64,000 nt of DNA from Bacteroidota bacterium. GTDB taxonomy: Bacteria; Bacteroidota; Bacteroidia; Chitinophagales; Chitinophagaceae. Below are positions 1-7,881 of the stretch, in pieces. The notes under the pieces were generated by a model. The model saw only the letters and a list, made by a program, of their open reading frames with translations. It ran no database searches and was not told the origin of the DNA. The position numbers and the translations under genes are program-made. Location of the stretch: positions 124,001 to 188,000 of the forward strand of contig CANGUG010000002.1 in NCBI GenBank assembly GCA_947457075.1, in the 5' to 3' direction. Every line of letters begins with the position of its first letter. The first letter of the stretch is position 1.

Positions 1-474
1 CAAAAAAAGTATTGGCAAATCATTTCCGAATATACCCGTATGCAACAACCTCCTTCCTGGCCTTTGTTAAGTGCAGGTAGTTGGTATGTGCACAGCAGGG
101 CCATTCAGGGCTATACCAATGAAGGACAAATAATGGGTGCTACTTTGGGCTTAGGAGGTAATGGAAAAATAGTACGCATTAGTAAAATTGACGGCCTCAA
201 AATATATAGTCTTCAATTAAACACAGTGACACATGATGGGGTGTTTTTTGAATCTGCTTTAGCATACAGCAATCCCAGTGTAAGTAAATGGGTGGATTAT
301 GGGTTTCGCTTTATGGCAGATATGCCATATAAAGGTTTTATCCTTTCTGGTACCCTTGGTATGAAACGCTCTTTTAATTATCAATATACCCAGCCTAGTA
401 ACGCTACGGGATTGGGATTGAGCAACCCCAATGATTTGGATAGTTTTATTTTTAAATTAGGAATTACTTTTTAA
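1..474 (+). CDS. Wzi-like capsule assembly protein, C-terminal part (truncated by window edge)
   Basis: The reading frame is open from base 1, so the 157 residues seen are only the C-terminal end of a longer protein. Alternating aromatic and glycine-rich strands and the terminal Phe (ending in GITF) fit the end of an outer-membrane beta-barrel. The segment resembles the C-terminus of the Bacteroidota capsule assembly Wzi family, whose members bind surface polysaccharide at the outer membrane. It stands 14 bases before a run of polysaccharide genes, and a second Wzi-like protein is encoded at 6199. The family name rests on resemblance and context; the N-terminal part is outside the window. Confidence 0.65.
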   Translation, partial: QKKYWQIISEYTRMQQPPSWPLLSAGSWYVHSRAIQGYTNEGQIMGATLGLGGNGKIVRISKIDGLKIYSLQLNTVTHDGVFFESALAYSNPSVSKWVDYGFRFMADMPYKGFILSGTLGMKRSFNYQYTQPSNATGLGLSNPNDLDSFIFKLGITF

Positions 475-488
475 GAATTCAAGCATTG

Positions 489-1604
489 ATGAAAGTAGGG
501 ATTGACATACGTGATTTACAAATTGCACAAACAGGAGCAAAAACCTATTTGGTTGAACTTATTAAAGCTTGGCAAAATTTGCCTAATGCAAATATTGTTT
601 TATTGGATACCCAGCGTAAAGTGTATAGAGGCAGCAATAAATTTTTAAAAGCATTGGAGCATATTCGTTTTTTTTGGTGGAAACAAATTACCCTTCCTCG
701 CTTAGCGCTTAAAAATAATTGCACACACCTTTTTTGTACCGACTTTTTTTTACCGTATAAAAAAAGATGGAATAGCGGCTCGCTTAAAACCATTGCTGTT
801 TTACATGATGCTTTTTTTTGGGAGAGCCCCGAACATTATAATGCCATTTGGCTTAAACTATTTCATTTAATTGGCGTGCCGGCTGCAAAAAAGGCCGACC
901 TGCTCATTGTGCCAACAGAATACGCCAAACAACGTATTTTACATTTTGAAAACTTTGCCCCACATAAAATTTTGGTTGTACATGAAGCAGCTAAAACGCT
1001 TCCTATATTATCCGATCCTCAAACAAAATTGGCTTCCCTTGTTCCACAATTGGTTGGACAAAAATATTTTTTACATGTAGGGGTATTGGAGAAGCGAAAA
1101 AATATCACCACTTTATTAGCCGCTTTTGCGCAAGTGTATAAAAATAATCCAGCGCTTAAATTGGTATTGGTGGGCAATACCCCGGTGAAAGAAAAATTAA
1201 ATGACGCTCCCTATATCAATGCCTGCATAAAGCAATTACAATTGGAAGATGCAATTGTGCGCTTGGGCTATTTGGAGGCCGAAGAATTAGCCAGCGTTTA
1301 TCAATGTGCTTTTGCTTATGTATTTCCTTCCATGAATGAAGGGTTTGGTTTACCCGTATTAGAAGCATTCAATGCGGGCCTTGCTGTTATTTGTGCCAAT
1401 AACTCAGCCCTGCCCGAAGTTGCAGGGAATGCCGCTTTGTATTTTGCTCCCCATGATGTGCAAGCACTTTTCAATGGTATGCAAAGTATCCTTACAGATG
1501 CTTCCTTACAAAAGGACTTGGTTCAAAAAGGGAAAGAAAGATTGGCATTATTTTCTTGGACCAAGGCAGCTAAGGAAATTGAAACTGCCTTGTCAAAATT
1601 ATAA
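489..1604 (+). CDS. Glycosyltransferase family 4 (GT-B fold)
   Basis: A 371-residue retaining GT4 glycosyltransferase that would add a sugar to the lipid-linked polysaccharide repeat unit on the cytoplasmic side. The N-terminal Rossmann half starts MKVGIDIRD with a glycine-containing acceptor loop (QTGAKTY). The C-terminal half carries YFLHVGVLEKRKN and the nucleotide-sugar loop FPSMNEGFGLPVLEAF, in which the two glutamates of the GT4 EX7E motif are visible. I use ATG at 489, because the in-frame TTG just before it adds only one residue. It is the first complete gene of a same-strand cluster. Donor and acceptor sugars cannot be predicted. Confidence 0.9.
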   Translation: MKVGIDIRDLQIAQTGAKTYLVELIKAWQNLPNANIVLLDTQRKVYRGSNKFLKALEHIRFFWWKQITLPRLALKNNCTHLFCTDFFLPYKKRWNSGSLKTIAVLHDAFFWESPEHYNAIWLKLFHLIGVPAAKKADLLIVPTEYAKQRILHFENFAPHKILVVHEAAKTLPILSDPQTKLASLVPQLVGQKYFLHVGVLEKRKNITTLLAAFAQVYKNNPALKLVLVGNTPVKEKLNDAPYINACIKQLQLEDAIVRLGYLEAEELASVYQCAFAYVFPSMNEGFGLPVLEAFNAGLAVICANNSALPEVAGNAALYFAPHDVQALFNGMQSILTDASLQKDLVQKGKERLALFSWTKAAKEIETALSKL

Positions 1605-1627
1605 TTTAAACTGTATTTTTATATTCA

Positions 1628-2293
1628 ATGAAACCTAACACCAAACGTTTTGCTGGTAATTGGTCGGTACAAAACAAGTTGCTTACCTATTTTTATCTAG
1701 TCCCCTTTTTTTTAAGAGGAACTTGGAAGCGTATTGTTATGGGTGCAGCTAAAGGAAAATTATTGATTGGTGAAAATGTGGTTATTCGTTATCCCCGCAA
1801 TTTGTTTGTTGGTAGAGATACCATTATTGAAGACGGTGCTGAACTCAATTGTTTAGCCACGGCAGGTATCCAATTAGGTAATCGAGTAACCATTGGCAAG
1901 TATGCAATTATTCGTCCTGCTAATATTTATGGTGGTCCCATTGGGGATGGGTTGGTAGTAGGAGATCATTCAAATATTGGCCCTTACAATTATATTGGTT
2001 GCTCAGGAAAAATTACCATTGGCAATAATGTGATGATGGGCCCTCGCGTAAGTATTTATGCCGAGAACCATGTATTTGACAATCCTTCCCTTACTATTAA
2101 GGAGCAGGGTGTTGAAAAATTAGCAGTGGTTATCGAGGATGATTGTTGGATTGCTTCCAATGCAGTGATTACTGCAGGAGTAACCATTGGTAAAGGTTCG
2201 GTAGTGGCCGCAGGTGCGGTAGTTACAGCGTCGGTCCCTCCTTATTCGGTAGTAGGCGGTGTTCCGGCTAAACTGATCAAGTCACGTAAGTAA
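1628..2293 (+). CDS. Left-handed beta-helix (hexapeptide) acyltransferase
   Basis: A 221-residue protein of the LbetaH acyltransferase superfamily (WbbJ/WcaF/maltose O-acetyltransferase-like). Repeated [LIV]GxxxxI hexapeptides run from about residue 50 to 210 (for example [29 protein letters not shown]). The conserved end [10 protein letters not shown] is present. The catalytic-type histidine sits in AENHVFDNP. It probably O-acetylates a sugar of the exopolysaccharide using acetyl-CoA. It lies 23 bases after the upstream glycosyltransferase and 20 bases before the next, so co-transcription is likely. The exact acceptor is unknown. Confidence 0.88.
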   Translation: MKPNTKRFAGNWSVQNKLLTYFYLVPFFLRGTWKRIVMGAAKGKLLIGENVVIRYPRNLFVGRDTIIEDGAELNCLATAGIQLGNRVTIGKYAIIRPANIYGGPIGDGLVVGDHSNIGPYNYIGCSGKITIGNNVMMGPRVSIYAENHVFDNPSLTIKEQGVEKLAVVIEDDCWIASNAVITAGVTIGKGSVVAAGAVVTASVPPYSVVGGVPAKLIKSRK

Positions 2294-2313
2294 ATGATGA
2301 TTCACAAGTATTA

Positions 2314-3636
2314 ATGCGCATTTTATTATTACATAGCTCCTCGGATATTTATGGAGCGAGTAAAATATTTTTACAAACTGTTAAGCTGTTACAACAGCAG
2401 GGCCATACTACTGTTGTGGCTTTGTCAAGTGAAGGTCCTTTGTCTGTTGAATTGGAAAAGCTGGGCGTTGAAGTACAAATTATTAACTTGGCTATTCTTA
2501 GGCGCAAGTACTTTAATGTGTCGGGCGTATTGAATAGGTATCAAAAATGGGGTACTGCTGTTAAGGCGTTGAGTGCCTTCATTGACAGTCATCAAATTGA
2601 TACTGTTTATTCCAATACGGCTGCGGTATTAGTAGGTGGATATATTGCTAGGAAAAAAAACCTACAACATATTTGGCATGTACATGAGATTATTGAAAAG
2701 CCCGTTTTCTTGCATACGTTTTTAGCAAGTCGTTTACGCAACTGGGCCGATAAAATTATTGTTGTATCTAAAGCAGTTGAAGCGCATTGGCAGGACGCTT
2801 TACCCAAGGGCCGCAATGCTACACCCACCATGCATCAAATTTACAATGGCCTCCCTGCCATCAACGACGATCATTTAGGAAGTTCAACTATCAACGATAC
2901 ACATAGTTCCACACCAAGCGACACAGTTAACACTAATTCTAATAATAATTCTAACGCTACTTTCAACGATACACTTAGTTTACGCACCAAGCTTTCTATT
3001 CCTAGCGACGCAATCGTGGTTGGTATGGCGGCAAGAATTCATTTTTGGAAAGGGCAAACTTATTTCATTGATATTGCGAAGGCGCTTTTGCATCGTGCAC
3101 AACAAAATAAAAATAACGAACACCAGCCTCCCTTGTATTTTATTATTGCGGGGGATCCTTTTCCGGGCTATGAACATTTGCAAGTTGAAATGGAAAAAGC
3201 CATCCTTGACAATGCGTTAAGCGATCGTGTTTTTTATGTTGGATTGGTGGAGGACATGGCATTGTTTTATCGATCCATTCAATTGTTAATTTTACCTAGT
3301 CAACAACCCGATCCTTTGCCTACCGTTGTTTTAGAAGCCATGCAATATGGCTTGCCCGTTGCTGCGACTGCGCAAGGGGGTGCCTTGGAAATGGTGATTG
3401 GCGAATTAAACGAAGCAGAAAATTTACTCAATAATAAAGTGCATCCGGCTACTGGTATTTTTATTCCTTTAAATGACAGTAGGGTGGCTGCCGAAAAAAT
3501 CGAAAGCATTTTACCAATTGAAAAATTACAATCCTTAGGGGAGGCAGGTAAAAAAAGAGTGGAACATTATTTTAGTGCTGCCGCTTTCGAAAAAAATATT
3601 GTAGCTGTTTTTGAACAACCCATCAGTAAAACTTAG
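2314..3636 (+). CDS. Glycosyltransferase family 4 with an Asn/Ser/Thr-rich inserted linker
   Basis: A 440-residue GT4-type glycosyltransferase. The N-terminal domain begins MRILLLHSSSDIYGASK, where DIYGAS is the usual acceptor loop. The C-terminal domain has IVVGMAARIHFWKGQ, then VFYVGLVEDM, then LPSQQPDPLPTVVLEAMQYG with the nucleotide-sugar glutamate. Between the two domains, at about residues 185-225, is a low-complexity stretch dominated by Asn, Ser, Thr and Asp that most GT4 enzymes lack. Part of that insert repeats at DNA level. It is the third gene in the polysaccharide run, 20 bases from the acyltransferase and 9 bases before the next gene. Confidence 0.88.
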   Translation: MRILLLHSSSDIYGASKIFLQTVKLLQQQGHTTVVALSSEGPLSVELEKLGVEVQIINLAILRRKYFNVSGVLNRYQKWGTAVKALSAFIDSHQIDTVYSNTAAVLVGGYIARKKNLQHIWHVHEIIEKPVFLHTFLASRLRNWADKIIVVSKAVEAHWQDALPKGRNATPTMHQIYNGLPAINDDHLGSSTINDTHSSTPSDTVNTNSNNNSNATFNDTLSLRTKLSIPSDAIVVGMAARIHFWKGQTYFIDIAKALLHRAQQNKNNEHQPPLYFIIAGDPFPGYEHLQVEMEKAILDNALSDRVFYVGLVEDMALFYRSIQLLILPSQQPDPLPTVVLEAMQYGLPVAATAQGGALEMVIGELNEAENLLNNKVHPATGIFIPLNDSRVAAEKIESILPIEKLQSLGEAGKKRVEHYFSAAAFEKNIVAVFEQPISKT

Positions 3637-3645
3637 TTTTCTTTA

Positions 3646-4794
3646 ATGTCTTCTGTAAAAAATACTTCTTCTATACCTAATGCACCATTAAGGGTGGCCA
3701 TCATTGGTTCACGCGGTTATCCTTTTGTGTATAGTGGATATGAAACTTTAGTGAAGGCTTTGGCGGAAAGATGGCCTGCCCAAAATGTGGAGTTGACAGT
3801 GTATTGCCATGCCTACCTATTTAAGGATAAACCCAAAATGGTGAATGGTGTTCGCTTGGTGTACATTCCCACCATTGCTTCTAAAATTTTGGCGCAGCCC
3901 TTACATTCTTTTCTTGCCTTTTGGCATGTGGTATTTTCCAAAAACAATGTTGTATTGGTGCTGAATGTAAGCAATGGTCCTTTTGGTATAATTACCCGTT
4001 TGTTTGGTAAACCCACTATGATGAATGTAGATGGACTTGAATGGCTCAGACCCAAGTGGAAAGGGTTCGGTGCTACCTATTTTAAATGGGCTGCAAAAAT
4101 GAGTGTACGTTTTAATGACTTGCTCATTACAGATGCCGATGCAATGCAAGCTATTTATTTGAAAGAATTTGGCGCTCAATCCGAAGTGATTACCTATGGC
4201 GCAGAAACAAGTGTGGGTGCCAATGCTCAATTATTGCAGGAATGGAATTTAGTAGGCAGCGATTATTATTTAATTGTTGGCAGAATGATTCCAGACAACA
4301 ATGCCGATATAATTATAGAAGGTTTTATCAATTCAGACAGCACTAAAAAATTAGTGATTGTGGGAGATGTGCCTTACGCCGATGCGTATGCCAATAAAAT
4401 TAGATCCTATCAGGACCCGCGTTTGGTATTTACGGGTTATGTGCGTAGTCCTGAAATTTTAGCGAGCTTATATAAATATTGTTATGCTTATATGCATGGC
4501 CATGAATTTGGGGGCACCAATCCAACCTTATTAAAAGCCATGGCCAATGGTTGTGCCATTGCTGCTTTGGATACCGTATTTAGTAGAGAAGTGTTACAAT
4601 CTGAAAAATTTGGATTCTATTTTCAAAAATCACCCGATTCTAGTAAAGCCTGGTTTAATTGGGCCGATGATAACGCTGCCTTATTACAAACCAGACGCAA
4701 CGAAATTCACTTGGGAATTAATGAAAAATATACTTGGGAAACGGTTTCCAGTTTATACCTTTATCACCTAAAAACCTTGGCGAACAAAAATTAG
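3646..4794 (+). CDS. DUF1972-type glycosyltransferase (rhamnosyltransferase-like GT4)
   Basis: A 382-residue glycosyltransferase with the N-terminal DUF1972 signature: AIIGSRGYPFVYSGYETL near residue 18, and NVDGLEWLRPKW near residue 125. DUF1972 proteins include the WchF/Cps2T-like beta-1,4-rhamnosyltransferases that add the second sugar of capsule repeat units after the initiating hexose-phosphate transferase. The C-terminal GT4 domain contains YLIVGRMIPDNN and the loop HGHEFGGTNPTLLKAMANG. The initiating transferase gene follows after 4 bases, consistent with consecutive steps. Rhamnose as donor is an inference from the family only. Confidence 0.87.
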   Translation: MSSVKNTSSIPNAPLRVAIIGSRGYPFVYSGYETLVKALAERWPAQNVELTVYCHAYLFKDKPKMVNGVRLVYIPTIASKILAQPLHSFLAFWHVVFSKNNVVLVLNVSNGPFGIITRLFGKPTMMNVDGLEWLRPKWKGFGATYFKWAAKMSVRFNDLLITDADAMQAIYLKEFGAQSEVITYGAETSVGANAQLLQEWNLVGSDYYLIVGRMIPDNNADIIIEGFINSDSTKKLVIVGDVPYADAYANKIRSYQDPRLVFTGYVRSPEILASLYKYCYAYMHGHEFGGTNPTLLKAMANGCAIAALDTVFSREVLQSEKFGFYFQKSPDSSKAWFNWADDNAALLQTRRNEIHLGINEKYTWETVSSLYLYHLKTLANKN

Positions 4795-4798
4795 GCGC

Positions 4799-6199
4799 AT
4801 GCATTGGAAACAACGTTTTTATAAAAAGAATCAAATAGGCATTGATGCAATTAGTTTGCTCCTTTCCTTATTTGCTGCAATTTATACGAAACACCAAAAC
4901 TTTTTGTTTCCTAAATCCTTCACCGATTTTTTATTTACCTGTTTAATACTAGGATTTTGGTTTATCGCTGCACACCAGTGTCGTCTTTACCGAAATCGTA
5001 TTTACAAAAAGTTTTCTGAAGAAATTTTATTCAACTTATACGCTAGTGTACTTTTTGTAATTTTATTAAGTGCCTTTTTATTTTTAACTAAATCGGATTA
5101 TGCCAACCTATTTCATTTTGGCATATTTGTAGGCATCCACTTTTTTCTATCTACGCTCCTCAAATATTATATTCGAAAAAAACAACACTCTGCGTTTTAC
5201 GAAGGGGATCTTTATGACTCCGTTATTATTGTGGGTTACAACAAGTCGTCCATTGATTTTAATAAAACACTTTCTGAGCATGTTTATTATGGCTATAAGT
5301 GCATTGGCTTTATTCATGATACACCTATCCAAGAGGAAGGCATTCATTATTTAGGGAAGCTAGATACACTTCAGCAACAATTGCAAAGCCAACATGTGGA
5401 CGAAGTAATTATTGCTTTACCAAGTAGTCAACCAGAAGCCATTCATTATTGTGTTGATATTTGTGATGCCCTGCACATTAAAGTACGTTTAATGCCAGTG
5501 CTTTTTGACCTTACTGTCAAGTCCGAGGAAATGGATAACCTGGGTATGTTGTCGGTGATTAATTTAAATGAACTTCCCTTAGACAAATGGGAGAACAAAA
5601 TTTTCAAAAGCATTTTCGATAAAATATTTGCAAGCTTATTTTTTATTATTATCGGCTGGTGGCTTTTTCCTATTATTGCCCTACTGGTTAAATTAGATTC
5701 TAGCGGTCCTGTATTTTATAAACAAGAACGTTGGGGGGTGAACAATACACCCATTATGTGTTATAAATTTAGAACCATGCATACCGCTCATGGCTATAAT
5801 GGAAAGGACCAGGAGGACTTTGAGCAAACCTCGCGCAATGACCCTAGGGTGACTAAGCTGGGTAAACTATTGCGCAAGTTTAGCTTAGACGAACTTCCCC
5901 AGTTTTGGAATGTACTCAACGGTGAAATGTCGGTGGTGGGCCCAAGACCGCATCCTACCCCTATGAACCTCGAGTCCATGAACAGCGTTGCCAATTATTT
6001 AAAACGCCATATGGTGAAGCCGGGTATTACAGGTTGGGCACAAATTAATGGTTGCCGTGGGGAAGTGCGCACGCATGAGGAAATGGAACAGCGTGTTAAT
6101 TTTGATCTTTATTTTATTCATAGATGGTCCTTTACTTTAGACCTTCAAATTATATTACAAACCATTATTAAAATGTTGCGCGATAAAAGCGCTTACTAA
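4799..6199 (+). CDS. Undecaprenyl-phosphate sugar phosphotransferase (WcaJ-type initiating enzyme)
   Basis: A 466-residue polyprenyl glycosylphosphotransferase that transfers hexose-1-phosphate onto undecaprenyl phosphate and so starts repeat-unit synthesis. The N-terminal half has about four membrane segments (residues 15-125), then a CoA-binding-like domain with VIIVGYNKSSID. The C-terminal catalytic domain follows a membrane helix near residue 285 and carries the hallmark motifs KFRTM, a DP pair (NDPRVTKLGKLLRKFSLDEL, ending in the conserved DELPQ) and GPRPHP, closing with KPGITGWAQINGCRG. Its TAA overlaps the next ATG (TAATG), implying translational coupling to the Wzi-like gene. Hexose specificity, probably glucose, is not certain. 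Confidence 0.93.
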   Translation: MHWKQRFYKKNQIGIDAISLLLSLFAAIYTKHQNFLFPKSFTDFLFTCLILGFWFIAAHQCRLYRNRIYKKFSEEILFNLYASVLFVILLSAFLFLTKSDYANLFHFGIFVGIHFFLSTLLKYYIRKKQHSAFYEGDLYDSVIIVGYNKSSIDFNKTLSEHVYYGYKCIGFIHDTPIQEEGIHYLGKLDTLQQQLQSQHVDEVIIALPSSQPEAIHYCVDICDALHIKVRLMPVLFDLTVKSEEMDNLGMLSVINLNELPLDKWENKIFKSIFDKIFASLFFIIIGWWLFPIIALLVKLDSSGPVFYKQERWGVNNTPIMCYKFRTMHTAHGYNGKDQEDFEQTSRNDPRVTKLGKLLRKFSLDELPQFWNVLNGEMSVVGPRPHPTPMNLESMNSVANYLKRHMVKPGITGWAQINGCRGEVRTHEEMEQRVNFDLYFIHRWSFTLDLQIILQTIIKMLRDKSAY

Positions 6200-7854
6200 T
6201 GAAAAAAACATTTTTACAAAAAGGGCTTTCCTTCATTATTGCTTTTTGTTTTATTTGTAACCTGCATTCCCTAAAGGCACAAACAGTTACGCATCAACAA
6301 TACTTAATTTCTTATTTAGAAATTATGGCCCAAAAAGGATATGTTGACTTTAATGATTTACTAAAGCCCATTGATCGTAAGCAAGTATTTACTTTATTAC
6401 AATCTTTAAAAAATAATCCACAATTAAATAATGTTGAAAAGCAAGAGTTGGCTTTTTTCTTAAATGGATTTAAATTAGAGGACAGTAGTTTCATGCCTAA
6501 TAACAAAGTGGCTCCTTCCTTTAATCATTTTTTTAAAAAGCCAAAAGACGAACAATATCTTTTTTTATACAAGGACAAGGATTTTGGTTTGATCCTAGAT
6601 CCAATGCTTCAGGTAACCGAACAAGTAGTAAATGGAAATTCAATTAGTGCACAAGCATTAGGTATTCAATTAATGGGTTACGCAGGCAATCGTATTGGTT
6701 TTCAAATGAGTTATCAGGACATTAATGAACGCGGCCGATATGACGCAGTGCGCATGGACAATGACTTACCAGGCCTGGTGCGTAAACAAACAACCGATCC
6801 TCGTTTATTGAATTATAGCCAAATGAATGCGACCATTAGCTATCGTTTTAACAAAGGAAATATTATCGCAGGGCAGGATCAAAATATTTATGGCTACGGC
6901 AAGTCGGGTAATATTGTATTGTCGGATAAAGCGCCCGCTTATCCTTTTTTTGCTTTAAACTACCAACCTACAAAATGGTTTAAGTTTAATTATATGCATG
7001 CTTGGTTGCAGAGTGGGGTGATTGATTCCGCTGCCTCCTATGGTACAGGCAATTCAGTATATGGCGGTATGCGTGAAAAATTTATTCCTAAATTTTATGC
7101 CATGCATTCGGTGGAGTTTACAGTGATGCCGGGACTTAAAATTAATGTTGGAGAATCTATTGTTTACAGTGATAAATTAGAGTTGGCTTATTTAATGCCC
7201 ATTACTTTTTTTAAAGCTTTTGACAATCAAAAATTTAATGACAATATTTTATCAGGTTCCAATGGTCAACTATTTATGGGCTTTAGCAGTCGTAATCAAG
7301 TACCACGCACCCATTTATATGGACAATTATTTATTGATGAAATAAGAATTGGTACCCTATTTAATACGGGTAAATCACGTAACCAAATAGGGTTTCAAAC
7401 GGGGGTAAGTATTGCTGATTTTCTTTTGCCCAATTTAACTGCTGCAGCCGAATATTCCAGAATCAACCCTTTTGTGTATAGAAATTTTATACCTGCTCAA
7501 AATTATACCAACAGCAATTATGCATTAGGCGATTGGATGGGGAACAATGCCGACCGAATTTGGTTGAGTGCAAAATACCGCCCCAAACCTAGTTGGGTGC
7601 TTACGGGGTATATGATGCTCATGAGCAAGGGTGGGGCCGGTACGGTTGAACAACAATATTTTGCCCAACCTCAGCCCAACTTTGGCTTTGATCCTCAATA
7701 CAAAAGAAGCAAATTAGGCTTGGAAGCAAGCTATTTTTTATGGAACAATGTGCAGTTTAGGATGGCTGTGGCCAATACCTATCAAAAGCCCCATAATGGA
7801 GCGATGAAAACGCTTCCTGAAGCCAGCTTAGGCGTTTACTGGAATAAATTTTAG
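6199..7854 (+). CDS. Wzi-like capsule assembly outer-membrane protein
   Basis: A 551-residue protein with a signal peptide (hydrophobic core about residues 10-25, cleavage after LKAQ). A helical region up to about residue 95 precedes a long beta-rich part. Residues 215-270 contain the family-type stretch with GQDQNIYGYGKSGNIVLSDK followed by APAYPFFALNY. It ends with YWNKF, a terminal Phe typical of beta-barrels. It matches the Bacteroidota Wzi family, which retains capsule or exopolysaccharide at the outer membrane. It is translationally coupled to the initiating transferase by a one-base overlap. A second member of this type precedes the cluster at the window start. Confidence 0.78.
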   Translation: MKKTFLQKGLSFIIAFCFICNLHSLKAQTVTHQQYLISYLEIMAQKGYVDFNDLLKPIDRKQVFTLLQSLKNNPQLNNVEKQELAFFLNGFKLEDSSFMPNNKVAPSFNHFFKKPKDEQYLFLYKDKDFGLILDPMLQVTEQVVNGNSISAQALGIQLMGYAGNRIGFQMSYQDINERGRYDAVRMDNDLPGLVRKQTTDPRLLNYSQMNATISYRFNKGNIIAGQDQNIYGYGKSGNIVLSDKAPAYPFFALNYQPTKWFKFNYMHAWLQSGVIDSAASYGTGNSVYGGMREKFIPKFYAMHSVEFTVMPGLKINVGESIVYSDKLELAYLMPITFFKAFDNQKFNDNILSGSNGQLFMGFSSRNQVPRTHLYGQLFIDEIRIGTLFNTGKSRNQIGFQTGVSIADFLLPNLTAAAEYSRINPFVYRNFIPAQNYTNSNYALGDWMGNNADRIWLSAKYRPKPSWVLTGYMMLMSKGGAGTVEQQYFAQPQPNFGFDPQYKRSKLGLEASYFLWNNVQFRMAVANTYQKPHNGAMKTLPEASLGVYWNKF

Positions 7855-7881
7855 TACTTTTACATATATAAGATCACAATA

